From NCBI RefSeq assembly GCF_004792655.1, contig NZ_SRZC01000013.1, positions 1-64,000 on the forward strand: a stretch of 64,000 bases of DNA, in the 5' to 3' direction. Of the stretch, positions 16,774 to 25,546 are shown in pieces. This DNA comes from Palleniella muris. Its GTDB lineage: Bacteria; Bacteroidota; Bacteroidia; Bacteroidales; Bacteroidaceae. A program made the translations under genes and the position numbers. The notes under the pieces were generated by a model. The model was not told where the DNA came from, searched no databases, and saw only the letters and a program-made list of their open reading frames with translations. Numbering within the stretch: the first letter of the stretch is position 1; every line of letters starts with the position of its first letter.

Positions 16774-18024
16774 ATGAAACAGAAATATGCAATCATAATA
16801 GTAGCAGTACACCTCCTTTCGTTGATACCAACCTGCATGAATGCTCAACGTCATGAAATCCTCTCACCAGAGATAAAGTCTCTTGAAGTTGTCGCAGAGC
16901 AGAACTGGCTGGGGTTACCTATCATTTCTCTTGGACGTGATGAAAGAATAAACATAGAGTTTGACAATCTTACACATGATTACCACCGATACACTTACAA
17001 ACTCGAACATTGTGAAGCGGATTGGACACCAAGCAAAGGACTTTTTGAGACAGACTTCATTGATGGATTTTACAATGGGCTGACAATTGATGACTACCAA
17101 GAATCCATAAATATGGCAACACTCTACACCCATTATCGGCTCCAATTGCCTAATGAGCAATGTCGCTTTAAACTCTCAGGAAACTATCGTCTCACAATAA
17201 CGGACGATAATTCAGGGAAAGACATAGCCACATGTTGTTTCATGGTTGTAGAACCAAAGTTCAGCGTAGGTCTTGAAATGACCACTGCGACAGATATTGA
17301 CTTTAACAATGCACATCAACAACTCACTGTTCGTATCTCATATAATAATATCAGAATACAGAACCCTGACGAGCAAATAAAAACTATTACTTTGCAAAAC
17401 AACAGGTGGACAAGCGCACGTTGGCTGCCACGCCCAACATTCCGCTCTGCTGATGGAATTGAATGGAAACATTGCAAGGACTTGATCTTTGCAGCAGGAA
17501 ACGAATACCGAAAATTTGAATTTCTTGACCTCCATAGAACCTCCATGGGAGTTGACCATACGGATTTCGACGGAGAGAACTATCATGTATGGCTATTCAC
17601 CGACAAACCACGCCCGAATTATGTCTACGACGAGGATGCCAACGGAGCATTCTATATCCGCAACACAGACAACATAAACAACGACACTGAATCAGAATAC
17701 TTTATTTGCCATTTCACATATGACTCACCACGACCATTCAAAGGTGATGTCTACCTTAATGGTCAATGGACGACTGACCGTCTACTAAATGAGTATCTTA
17801 TGGAATACGACCCTGAACACAAGCAATACCATTGTGCGGTCAAACTTAAAATGGGATATTACTCATATCAATACCTCCTCCGCCAGAATAATGGAGAAAC
17901 AATAACACTACCGGCGGAAGGGAACTACCACCAAACGGAGAATCGCTATTCGTGTCTGGTTTATTTCCGTCCGACAGGCGGACGTGCAGACTTACTTTAT
18001 GGCTTTGGTGAACTTACACGCTAG
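16774..18024 (+). CDS. Type IX secretion plug-domain protein (DUF5103 family)
   Basis: The protein has 416 residues from ATG 16774 with a signal peptide (hydrophobic IIIVAVHLLSLIPTC, cleavage near CMNA/QRH). The body matches the DUF5103/T9SS plug family of Bacteroidota, with early YTYKLEHCEADWTPS, EFLDLHRTSMGVDH in the middle and VYLNGQWT near the C-terminus, suggesting beta-rich Ig-like domains. Family members include the periplasmic Plug that closes the SprA outer-membrane channel. This is a stand-alone gene next to the inserted element, and its promoter overlaps the att core. Whether this paralogue is the true Plug or a relative cannot be judged from sequence alone. Confidence 0.8.
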   Translation: MKQKYAIIIVAVHLLSLIPTCMNAQRHEILSPEIKSLEVVAEQNWLGLPIISLGRDERINIEFDNLTHDYHRYTYKLEHCEADWTPSKGLFETDFIDGFYNGLTIDDYQESINMATLYTHYRLQLPNEQCRFKLSGNYRLTITDDNSGKDIATCCFMVVEPKFSVGLEMTTATDIDFNNAHQQLTVRISYNNIRIQNPDEQIKTITLQNNRWTSARWLPRPTFRSADGIEWKHCKDLIFAAGNEYRKFEFLDLHRTSMGVDHTDFDGENYHVWLFTDKPRPNYVYDEDANGAFYIRNTDNINNDTESEYFICHFTYDSPRPFKGDVYLNGQWTTDRLLNEYLMEYDPEHKQYHCAVKLKMGYYSYQYLLRQNNGETITLPAEGNYHQTENRYSCLVYFRPTGGRADLLYGFGELTR

Positions 18025-18143
18025 CAATACTAATGTCAGAGATTCTTCAAGCAAATTCTCTTTCCGCCTTCTCTTCAATAAAATAGAGCGGTAATTAAAA
18101 TGCCCTTGTACCATTTATTTGTAGGTACAAGGGCTATAAAAGT

Positions 18144-19658
18144 TTAGAAATTATTTATCGTATGACTCGAACTTCCATCAAAACAATGGGTACATATCTT
18201 GCACTTTGGCAAACCTATAGCTTCAATGATATCCTCTATTTTTGTGAAACGCAAGGAATCAAGATTTAGTCGTTTCGCTATCTCTGCAACCATTGCCTCG
18301 TATTCAGGAGAGCCTGTCTGCGCATATTGATGCAGACGCTCATCAGAGATTTCCATCTCACACACATTATCTCCTTTTGTTCCACCGGAAACATCACTCA
18401 ATTGTGTTGCCTTTGTTCTTCCAGACTCAAAATCCTCAATAACACGGCGTGTTATAAGTTCCAATACATTCTTTGATGCAGAGAAGTTTATGAATGGGCA
18501 TCCCCATATAAGCGGAGGACAGGCTATACGCATGTGAACCTCCTTTGCACCAAGTTCTTTGAGAATCTTCGTGTTTTCACGTAGCTGTGTTCCGCGGACA
18601 ATGGAGTCGTCGCAGAAAAGACAACGCTTGCCTTTGAGCATAGACTCGTTTGGAATCAGTTTCATCTTCGCTACAAGGTTACGTGTCTCTTGGCTGGTAG
18701 GCATGAAAGAACGTGGCCATGTAGGAGTATATTTTGAAATTGCGCGCTGGAAAGGAACATGATGACCGGCAGCATATCCCACAGCCATGCCTATACCCGA
18801 ATCAGGAATTCCACCTACACAGTCAATCTCCGTATCATCTTCCTCCCCCATAGCAAAGCCTGTCTGATAACGCATTTCCTCTACATTCTTACCTTCATAG
18901 ATTGATGTAGGGAAACCATAGTATATCCACAGAAAAGAGCAAACTTGCATTTGATTCTCCGGTTTACGCAACTGTTGCATTCCGTCGGCTGTCAGTCGCA
19001 CAATCTCACCCGGTCCGATAAAATGAGAGATTTCAAAACCAAGATTAGGGAAAGCTGTAGTCTCTGATGTTACCGCCATGGCTTCAATGTTACCATCAGT
19101 GTCTTTCCGTTGTCCAACGACAATCGGTGTCCTGCCCCAAAAGTCACGTGCTGCTATTATTCCGTCCTCAGTTAGGATGAGCATAGAACAAGAACCTTGA
19201 ACATTCTTGTAAACATTCTCGATTCCCGAAACAAAATCCTTGCCCTTGATTATCAAAAGTCCTATAAGCTCTGTAGGATTGATTCTGCCTGAAGAGAACT
19301 CAGAAAGCACCATGTTTTCCGCAAGCAGTTTATGGGCAATCTCCTCTGCGTTATTTATTCTCGCCACTGTAACGATAGCGAATCTGCCAAGATGAGAATT
19401 CATCAGCAAAGGTTGGGCATCAGTATCTGATATAACCCCAATTCCTTGCTCACCGAAAAATTTCGGCAACTCGTCCTCAAACTTAGTCCTAAAGTATGTA
19501 CTCTCCAGATTGTGGATTGAGCGTTTGAAACCACCCGTCTCCTTGCTGTAAGTAGCCATACCTCCACGTTTTGTACCAAGATGTGATTGATAGTCTATAC
19601 CATAAAACAACTCCTCAACACATCTTTTCTTTTGAATCGTCCCGAAAAAACCACCCAT
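18144..19658 (-). CDS. PurF-like amidophosphoribosyltransferase paralogue lacking the nucleophile Cys
   Basis: This 504-residue protein has the two-domain PurF layout: an N-terminal Ntn glutamine amidotransferase-like domain (1 to about 240) and a C-terminal phosphoribosyltransferase domain with the PRPP loop CDDSIVRGTQ near 350. In true PurF the mature N-terminus is the catalytic Cys (MCG...). Here the protein starts MGGFFG, so the glutaminase nucleophile is missing. Glutamine-dependent activity is therefore doubtful, and an ammonia-dependent or regulatory role is possible. The C-terminus has a Cys cluster (CKICTHCF). It is a single gene with its own -7 box. Annotation pipelines would call it purF. 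Confidence 0.85.
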   Translation of the reverse strand: MGGFFGTIQKKRCVEELFYGIDYQSHLGTKRGGMATYSKETGGFKRSIHNLESTYFRTKFEDELPKFFGEQGIGVISDTDAQPLLMNSHLGRFAIVTVARINNAEEIAHKLLAENMVLSEFSSGRINPTELIGLLIIKGKDFVSGIENVYKNVQGSCSMLILTEDGIIAARDFWGRTPIVVGQRKDTDGNIEAMAVTSETTAFPNLGFEISHFIGPGEIVRLTADGMQQLRKPENQMQVCSFLWIYYGFPTSIYEGKNVEEMRYQTGFAMGEEDDTEIDCVGGIPDSGIGMAVGYAAGHHVPFQRAISKYTPTWPRSFMPTSQETRNLVAKMKLIPNESMLKGKRCLFCDDSIVRGTQLRENTKILKELGAKEVHMRIACPPLIWGCPFINFSASKNVLELITRRVIEDFESGRTKATQLSDVSGGTKGDNVCEMEISDERLHQYAQTGSPEYEAMVAEIAKRLNLDSLRFTKIEDIIEAIGLPKCKICTHCFDGSSSHTINNF

Positions 19659-19697
19659 TGTTTAGAGAAAATAATTTATTATTATCCTTAATTTCTG

Positions 19698-19705
19698 CAA
19701 AGGTA
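19698..19705 (-). promoter_or_regulatory. Promoter -7 box of the PurF-like gene
   Basis: On the minus strand the box reads TACCTTTG, an exact TAnnTTTG match. It lies about 40 bp upstream of the start at 19658. Confidence 0.6.
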
Positions 19706-19787
19706 ATAAAAAATAATGAAATGGTTTTGACTCACTCTTTAGTTTTTTAAAACAATAACACTTTTATTGTTTAAGGACAATAAAAAC

Positions 19788-19829
19788 ATTAGTCCAACTC
19801 CAATGCGGTGCACTGTCAGTTGGACTAAT
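19788..19829. terminator. Strong hairpin terminator after the HU-LysM gene
   Basis: A 12-bp perfect stem (ATTAGTCCAACT with AGTTGGACTAAT) encloses an 18-nt loop. T-rich tracts follow on both strands (TGTTTTTATTG on minus, TGTTTTTC on plus). It lies 50 bp after the stop of the HU-LysM gene. Confidence 0.8.
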
Positions 19830-19878
19830 GTCTGTTTTTCTGATGTATGTGTGGAGTTTTATATGCCGTTACTATTCT

Positions 19879-21105
19879 TCATTGCTTTTTTCTTTTTTTA
19901 ATCTTAAGAGAAGGTATCTTTACCTTTTGCCCTTCACGCAACTCTTTCATTCCGCCATTGACAGCCTCTACATAGCATTCCATTCCCGGCCCCAAGTGTG
20001 TCTTTGAGATGCTTTCAATAGTCTGCCCCTTTGTTGCTGTTACAGTCTTTTCGATGCCGGTGATAATATAAGCTCCGGTACGTATTCTCGGGTCGGAATC
20101 GTATGAATTCCCAATGATTTCCTTTTCCGGACTCTTGTGCGGCTCAACTGTTGTCTGCTGTTGAACCTCCGCTTTCGGCTGCTCCACATGGATAGTATCT
20201 TTCTTTTTGACAGCAACAGGCTTAGGAGTGGCTTTTACAACCTTCCTTATAACAGTCTTTTTCGGAGGAACATTTGTCTGAGAGGTTGCAGCATGTTCTG
20301 TGGTCATCGTCATGCGACCTGTAAAGAATCCTGCTACAAAAAATGCGGCAAGGAGCACACTGTAAAGGAAGAGCATCATCTTATTGCCTGTTTTGCCAGA
20401 AGACGGTTTGTCATCTTCGGCATTTGGTTCTGGAGTTTCTTCTGTTACATTTGTCTTCGACAGTAAGAATTTTATATCTGAAGCGTTTATGTTTTCCGAG
20501 TCCGTTGCAACAATCTCTTCTTCAGCCTCCTGCTCATCTTCAGGGATAGTTTCATTTTCTTGGTCCTGAATTTCCTCATGATTGTCAGAAATCATCTCCT
20601 GATTCTTTGGAATAGCCTCATTACTTTCTGAACCAATATTCAGATTCTCCGGAACAGTCGATGTAATCTGTATATCACTTATCTGCTCAGAAGGTTTTGA
20701 CAAATTTTCTTGCATGCTTGGTTCTATACGAGGCTCATCAGAAATACCCACTTCATCATCTGCCGAATTTTCCATGTCATCAAAGACAACCCCATCGTTG
20801 AGCACTACTGTCTCGAAATGCCCGAAAGGTTTATTGACCGCTTCAGCCATAGCCTTATCCGGCGTGAAGGTTATCTTCTCATGAGAATCAATCAAAACCC
20901 TTTCACCGGTATTCACATTAATACTGCTGCGTGATTTGACTGTCTGAACCTTAAATGTGCCCAATCCTTTGACTTTCACCTGGTCATCGGAATGCAGGGT
21001 GGACTTTATGAGCTCAAACATTGCATAGACAAACTGTTCTGACTCCGCACGTGTAAGTCCCTGTCGTTCGGACACTGTGCGTGCGAGTTCTTTCATCGTA
21101 CTCAT
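19879..21105 (-). CDS. HU domain-transmembrane-LysM-like fusion protein
   Basis: This 408-residue protein has three visible parts. Residues 1 to about 95 are an HU/IHF DNA-binding domain (VKVKGLGTFKVQTVKSRSSINVNTGER, showing the GLGTF hinge and the beta-arm). Then comes a long acidic, low-complexity linker to about 240, and one transmembrane helix at about 241-262 (LFLYSVLLAAFFVAGFF). After a Lys/Pro-rich stretch the last 50 residues look like LysM (KGQTIESISKTHLG...VEAVNGGMKELREGQKVKIP). The layout would place DNA binding inside and possible peptidoglycan binding outside. The start overlaps the preceding HU gene by 4 nt (ATGA). Confidence 0.8.
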   Translation of the reverse strand: MSTMKELARTVSERQGLTRAESEQFVYAMFELIKSTLHSDDQVKVKGLGTFKVQTVKSRSSINVNTGERVLIDSHEKITFTPDKAMAEAVNKPFGHFETVVLNDGVVFDDMENSADDEVGISDEPRIEPSMQENLSKPSEQISDIQITSTVPENLNIGSESNEAIPKNQEMISDNHEEIQDQENETIPEDEQEAEEEIVATDSENINASDIKFLLSKTNVTEETPEPNAEDDKPSSGKTGNKMMLFLYSVLLAAFFVAGFFTGRMTMTTEHAATSQTNVPPKKTVIRKVVKATPKPVAVKKKDTIHVEQPKAEVQQQTTVEPHKSPEKEIIGNSYDSDPRIRTGAYIITGIEKTVTATKGQTIESISKTHLGPGMECYVEAVNGGMKELREGQKVKIPSLKIKKRKKQ

Positions 21106-21389
21106 TCCATTCCTCCTTTCTTAATATTATCCTTAACATTTGCAGCAGGCTTAAAGTTAAGCACAATCTTTGGAGGAACAAGCATACGCTGTCCTGATGA
21201 AGGATTAACAATGATACGTTCTGTACGTTTCTTAGGTTCAAAAGTGCCAAAATTAGCGACAGTGACATTATCACCATCATCGAACGTTGCAGACATGGCT
21301 GCTATGACAGCATTGACCAAAGTCTGTGTCTTCTCTTTGCCAATACCTGTATTTTTTGCCAAAGTAGCTATAAATTCCTTATTATTCAC
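21102..21389 (-). CDS. HU-family DNA-binding protein
   Basis: This 95-residue histone-like protein has the helical dimerisation half (MNNKEFIATLAKNTGIGKEK) and the DNA-binding beta-arm (FGTFEPKKRTERIIVNPSSG). It ends KPAANVKDNIKKGGME. It should bend or compact DNA as a dimer. It lies between rimO and the HU-transmembrane fusion, overlapping the latter by 4 nt, so the two HU domains are probably made together and may form heterodimers (inference). The gene is intact and of normal family length. Confidence 0.93.
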   Translation of the reverse strand: MNNKEFIATLAKNTGIGKEKTQTLVNAVIAAMSATFDDGDNVTVANFGTFEPKKRTERIIVNPSSGQRMLVPPKIVLNFKPAANVKDNIKKGGME

Positions 21390-21419
21390 AGTCTGTATGT
21401 TTATGGATAATGAGCAAAA

Positions 21420-22724
21420 CTATTTCACAACCGTTGCATAGAGGTCAAACTCCTCGGCAGCGATTATGGTGACATCATAGAAACATCCTTTGCGGAGAGT
21501 TTTCTCATGAGCAGGCACAAGGACTTCCGGGTCTACTTCCGGCGAACTGAACTCTGAGCGGCAGATATAATAGTCGCCTTCTTTTCTGTCAACAACGACA
21601 GTCATCGTTTCTCCGATAAGGTTTGCCTGCAATTCTGCAGAAATGTTCTGTTGCACGCGCATCAGTTTATCGAGTCGCAGTTGCTTTGTCTCGGTTGGAA
21701 TATCATCTTTGTAATGCAAGGCACTGTATGTACCCTCTTCTTCCGAATAAGCAAATGCTCCCATACATTCAAAGCGTGCCCATTTGACAAAATCAACAAG
21801 TTCACGGAAATCCTCATCAGTCTCTCCTGGGAAACCAACCATGAGAGTCGTGCGCAAGTGTATTCCGGGAACAGCTTCACGAAGGCGTTCTATAAGTCGC
21901 ATCGTCTCCTCCTTTGTAGTATGGCGATGCATACGTTCAAGCATATTATCAGAAATATGCTGCAGTGCAATGTCAAGGTACTTGCAGACATTCTTGTTCT
22001 TACGCATCACGTCAAGGAGTTCCATCGGGAATTGATTAGGATAAGCATAATGAAGACGTACCCATTTCACTCCTTTCACATGCGCTATTTCATCAATAAG
22101 CTGTGCTATGCGACGCTCACCATACAGGTCTATGCCGTAATATGTCAGTTCCTGAGCTATGACATTGAATTCACGGACGCCATTGGCTACAAGAAGACGA
22201 ACCTCATCAAGGATGTCATCCATAGTGCGGCTATTGTGCTTTCCTGTGATAAGAGGAATGGCGCAGTAAGCACAACGACGGTCACACCCTTCACTTATTT
22301 TGATATAAGCATAGTGCTTTGGAGTAGTTGTGAGTTTCACATCACCATCATTGACATTGCTGTCCACTTCCGGCAATGAAGCTGCAAAGTCCTTGAAATC
22401 AAACTTACCGTAATACTTGTCCACTTCCGGTATTGATTCCTCCAAATCAGCGAGATACCTTTCTGACAGACATCCCATGACAATGAGTTTTCCTATCCGT
22501 CCTTCTGCCTTTGCTTCTGCAAGTTCCAAGATAGCATTAATGCTTTCTTCCTTTGCATCGCCAATGAATCCACAAGTGTTCACTACAACATATTCACCTT
22601 CAGGAACAGTTGGCTCATGATGTACATCATAGCCTTTCTTTCCCAAAAGGCGCATCAAAGACTCACTGTCAACAAGATTCTTCGAGCACCCCATCGTGAT
22701 TATGTCAACTCTTCCTTTTATCAT
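21420..22724 (-). CDS. rimO: Ribosomal protein S12 methylthiotransferase RimO
   Basis: This 434-residue radical-SAM enzyme adds a methylthio group to an aspartate of ribosomal protein S12. The N-terminal UPF0004 domain has the cluster-binding cysteines (MGCSKN, VNTCGF, MGCLSER). The radical-SAM motif CDRRCAYC lies near residue 150, and a C-terminal TRAM domain at about 370-434 ends VVK. It is full length with a clear ATG. It lies in a run with ftsY, DUF4295, rpmG and rpmB upstream and HU genes downstream, the usual Bacteroidales ribosome and secretion neighbourhood. Confidence 0.96.
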   Translation of the reverse strand: MIKGRVDIITMGCSKNLVDSESLMRLLGKKGYDVHHEPTVPEGEYVVVNTCGFIGDAKEESINAILELAEAKAEGRIGKLIVMGCLSERYLADLEESIPEVDKYYGKFDFKDFAASLPEVDSNVNDGDVKLTTTPKHYAYIKISEGCDRRCAYCAIPLITGKHNSRTMDDILDEVRLLVANGVREFNVIAQELTYYGIDLYGERRIAQLIDEIAHVKGVKWVRLHYAYPNQFPMELLDVMRKNKNVCKYLDIALQHISDNMLERMHRHTTKEETMRLIERLREAVPGIHLRTTLMVGFPGETDEDFRELVDFVKWARFECMGAFAYSEEEGTYSALHYKDDIPTETKQLRLDKLMRVQQNISAELQANLIGETMTVVVDRKEGDYYICRSEFSSPEVDPEVLVPAHEKTLRKGCFYDVTIIAAEEFDLYATVVK

Positions 22725-22770
22725 ATCAATATAATAGCTTCAACAACACGACATTAAACGTATAATGTCC

Positions 22771-23721
22771 TTATTTCTTGCCAAACAGAGAGTCTACGAA
22801 ATTCCTACGGTTAAACAACTGAAGGTCTTCCATATTCTCACCAAGTCCGATATATTTCACAGGGACTTTCAACTGGTCAGATATTCCGATGACAACTCCT
22901 CCTTTCGCTGTTCCATCAAGTTTTGTTATGGCAAGGGATGACACTTCCGTAACAGCGGAGAACTGTTTTGCCTGCTCAAAAGCATTCTGACCTGTAGAGC
23001 CGTCAAGGACGAGCATCACTTCGTCAGGTGCTTCAGGAACAACCTTCTTCATGACATCCTTGATTTTTTTAAGTTCATTCATCAAGCCCACCTTGTTATG
23101 AAGACGGCCGGCAGTATCAATGATTACAACATCTGCACCATTCGCCTTTGCCGAGGCAAGCGTGTCAAAAGCAACACTTGCCGGATCAGCTCCCATTTGT
23201 TGTTTGACAACCGGCACACCTACCCTTTCTCCCCAGATAACTATCTGCTCAACAGCTGCCGCACGGAATGTATCCGCAGCACCGAGGTAAACCTTCTTGC
23301 CGGCACGCTTGAACTGATATGCCAGTTTGCCTATTGTAGTTGTTTTACCAACACCGTTAACTCCCACGACGAGAATAACATACGGCTTATGATCGGAAGG
23401 AAGTTCCCAGTCATCAAGGTCACCGGTATTGTTCTCCTCAAGCAAAGAGGCAATTTCCTCACGGAGGATATTATTAAGCTCTGATGTGGAGACATACTTG
23501 TCACGCGCCACACGTTGCTGTATGCGTTCTATGATTTTAAGCGTAGTGTCAACTCCGACATCTGATGTTATCAGCACCTCTTCGAGGTCATCAAGCACAT
23601 CATCATCGACAGTGTTCTTTCCGGCAATTGCACGGCTGATTTTCTCAAATACACTGGTCTTGGTCTTTTCAAGCCCCTTGTCAAGAGTCTCTTTTTTCTT
23701 AAAAATACTGAATATTCCCAT
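22771..23721 (-). CDS. ftsY: Signal recognition particle receptor FtsY
   Basis: This 316-residue GTPase docks SRP-ribosome complexes at the inner membrane. It has the four-helix N domain (about 1-95), G1 GVNGVGKTTTIGKLA near 120, the DTFRAAA insert motif, DTAGR and TKLDGTAKGG. The long acidic A domain of E. coli FtsY is absent, as is normal in Bacteroidetes. It starts MGIFSIFKKKE, an amphipathic membrane-targeting segment. It is separated from rimO by 46 bp and from the upstream exporter by 11 bp. Confidence 0.97.
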   Translation of the reverse strand: MGIFSIFKKKETLDKGLEKTKTSVFEKISRAIAGKNTVDDDVLDDLEEVLITSDVGVDTTLKIIERIQQRVARDKYVSTSELNNILREEIASLLEENNTGDLDDWELPSDHKPYVILVVGVNGVGKTTTIGKLAYQFKRAGKKVYLGAADTFRAAAVEQIVIWGERVGVPVVKQQMGADPASVAFDTLASAKANGADVVIIDTAGRLHNKVGLMNELKKIKDVMKKVVPEAPDEVMLVLDGSTGQNAFEQAKQFSAVTEVSSLAITKLDGTAKGGVVIGISDQLKVPVKYIGLGENMEDLQLFNRRNFVDSLFGKK

Positions 23722-23732
23722 GAGTGGTGTTT

Positions 23733-24653
23733 TTATTTATTGTCTCTGTTTACTATCCACACACCGACAAAAATCAATGCTGTGGCAACAATGGTCTGCA
23801 TGCTAAGCTGTGCCAATCCGAATATTACTGCATAAGTGGCAGTTACGACAGGTTGCAGATAATTATACATAGCCACCGTTGTCGGTGACACTTGCTTCTG
23901 ACCAACCGGAAGAAGAAGGAATGCAAGGAATGTTGCAAAGGTGATGATATATCCCAACTCTATCCACATGTCTGTTGACAGCAATGTCCAGTCAAGTGCC
24001 ATAACGTCCGGTACATATAGCGGCAACATTATTACAGCGGAAATCAGGAACATCCATTTCATCAGTGTGAACGATGAATATTTTCCAAGAATATCACCGG
24101 AAAACACCAGATAGATGGCTCCGCATACTTGGCTCAATACGAACAGGGTGTCACCAAGCACCGGATTGCTGACATGCATCGCAGTATTTACATCGCTGCC
24201 GAATACGAACAGCAACATACCGGCAAACCCGAGGATTGCACCTAAGTTTTTTATCAATCCCGCCTTCTGTTTCAGGAAAACAACTCCTAAGATCAAAGTA
24301 AAGAATGGTGTGATACCACATAATACCGTTCCGTCGACCGGACTGGCGTACTTCAATCCTAAAGTGATGAATATCTGATTGGCAGCGATAATCATCAGTG
24401 AAGCATTCAAGATTTTCAAATAGTCCTTCTTCTCGATATGCTCTTTGGAAATAGTATGGGAAGGCTTTACAATCCTGAATACTGCCCAAAGTACCCAAAA
24501 CAGCAACGCCGCACCGGCTGTCTTTATGCCGGCAAGAATGAGGGGTGGTATAATCTGCGCATTCAGCAAATCCTTACATAACGGAGCGTATAATCCCCAT
24601 ATAACGTTTGCACCGATAAGTGCAGCATGTCCTTTGATTTTTCCCAATCCCAT
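23733..24653 (-). CDS. DMT-superfamily (EamA) exporter
   Basis: This 306-residue inner-membrane protein has ten predicted helices in two EamA repeats (first from HAALIGANVIWGLYAPL, second from LFVLSQVCGAIYLVFSG). The family exports amino acids, nucleobases or other metabolites. The substrate cannot be inferred. It ends with GVWIVNRDNK on the cytoplasmic side. It lies 11 bp upstream of ftsY and may be cotranscribed with it. No unusual residues or truncation are seen. Confidence 0.9.
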   Translation of the reverse strand: MGLGKIKGHAALIGANVIWGLYAPLCKDLLNAQIIPPLILAGIKTAGAALLFWVLWAVFRIVKPSHTISKEHIEKKDYLKILNASLMIIAANQIFITLGLKYASPVDGTVLCGITPFFTLILGVVFLKQKAGLIKNLGAILGFAGMLLFVFGSDVNTAMHVSNPVLGDTLFVLSQVCGAIYLVFSGDILGKYSSFTLMKWMFLISAVIMLPLYVPDVMALDWTLLSTDMWIELGYIITFATFLAFLLLPVGQKQVSPTTVAMYNYLQPVVTATYAVIFGLAQLSMQTIVATALIFVGVWIVNRDNK

Positions 24654-24746
24654 ATCTAATCAGAAAATCCGCACAACGCTCTGCGTTGCAGAACTTTGTG
24701 CGGACAAAAGTATCTTTTTCGAATATTACGGTGAAAGAAATCTTGC

Positions 24747-24902
24747 TTATTTGAAGAAATCCTTTACGTCCTCATTCTTGACCATCTGCTCGTCAAAAAT
24801 ATAAGCACCGGTCTTAGGACTTTTCACCATCTTAATAACCTTAGTGTAAGCGCGACCATCCTGCTTGCCTTCGTGGAGGGTTGCGACCGCTTTCTTTGCC
24901 AT
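24747..24902 (-). CDS. DUF4295 small basic protein
   Basis: This 51-residue protein (MAKKAVATLHEGKQDGRAY... ending VKDFFK) matches DUF4295, a Bacteroidetes family always found beside rpmG and rpmB. The sequence is Lys-rich, has no membrane segment and fits a ribosome-associated peptide. The start at 24902 gives the usual MAKK beginning shared with its L33 neighbour, which ends 21 bp away. The molecular role is not known. The assignment is firm because both family and context agree. Confidence 0.88.
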   Translation of the reverse strand: MAKKAVATLHEGKQDGRAYTKVIKMVKSPKTGAYIFDEQMVKNEDVKDFFK

Positions 24903-24922
24903 TGTCTAATCGGTTTAATGGA

Positions 24923-25111
24923 TTATTTAATTTCCTTATGCACAGTCATGCGCTTAAGGATTGGATTATACTTCTTGAGCTCCATACGCTCAGGAGTGTT
25001 CTTTCTGTTCTTAACAGTCACATAACGGCTTGTTCCAGGAAGACCACTCTCTTTCATCTCAGTGCACTCGAGGATAACCTGCACTCTGTTGCCTTTAGCT
25101 TTCTTTGCCAT
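24923..25111 (-). CDS. rpmG: 50S ribosomal protein L33
   Basis: This 62-residue protein ([16 protein letters not shown]..., ending MTVHKEIK) is a standard bacterial L33. It contains [24 protein letters not shown] in the conserved core and lacks the CxxC zinc pairs, so it is the zinc-independent form. It lies between rpmB and the DUF4295 gene, a conserved trio. Confidence 0.97.
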   Translation of the reverse strand: MAKKAKGNRVQVILECTEMKESGLPGTSRYVTVKNRKNTPERMELKKYNPILKRMTVHKEIK

Positions 25112-25116
25112 CTTGA

Positions 25117-25380
25117 TTATTCTCCTATAACTTTAATGTCCTTCCAATCAACATAACCGTTTGCCACAGCCTTCTTGAGAGCTGCATCGAGACCGATTTT
25201 GTTGATCAGACGCAGACCAGCTGCACTAATCTTAAGTGAAATCCAGCACTGCTCTTCTACATAGTAGAATTTCTTGCTGAAGAGGTTTACATCAAAGCTG
25301 CGCTTTGTGCGGTGCTTTGAGTGGGAAACATTGTTGCCTATCATGGCTTTCTTTCCCGTAATCATACAAACTTTAGACAT
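25117..25380 (-). CDS. rpmB: 50S ribosomal protein L28
   Basis: The protein has 87 residues from ATG 25380 ([21 protein letters not shown]). A longer frame to 25434 would start upstream of the likely transcription start, because a TAATTTTG -7 box lies at 25432-25439. The sequence shows the classic L28 [15 protein letters not shown] segment and the C-terminal [14 protein letters not shown]. It is the first gene of the rpmB-rpmG-DUF4295 run, 5 bp from rpmG. Confidence 0.97.
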   Translation of the reverse strand: MSKVCMITGKKAMIGNNVSHSKHRTKRSFDVNLFSKKFYYVEEQCWISLKISAAGLRLINKIGLDAALKKAVANGYVDWKDIKVIGE

Positions 25381-25431
25381 TTCTATCCTAAATTTTTGCG
25401 TTTCTAATTGATACTTATTCCAAACAGAGTG

Positions 25432-25439
25432 CAAAATTA
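25432..25439 (-). promoter_or_regulatory. Promoter -7 box of the rpmB operon
   Basis: On the minus strand this reads TAATTTTG, an exact TAnnTTTG match, 52 bp upstream of the L28 start. It supports the shorter start for rpmB. Confidence 0.6.
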
Positions 25440-25546
25440 CATATTTTTTGCGAGAACACCAAGAGTACGCAATCGTAACAAGTTGTATTTATTTTTTTTT
25501 AACACTCTGTCACCAAGTACTTTTCGTCTCATGTATAAAATGGAAA

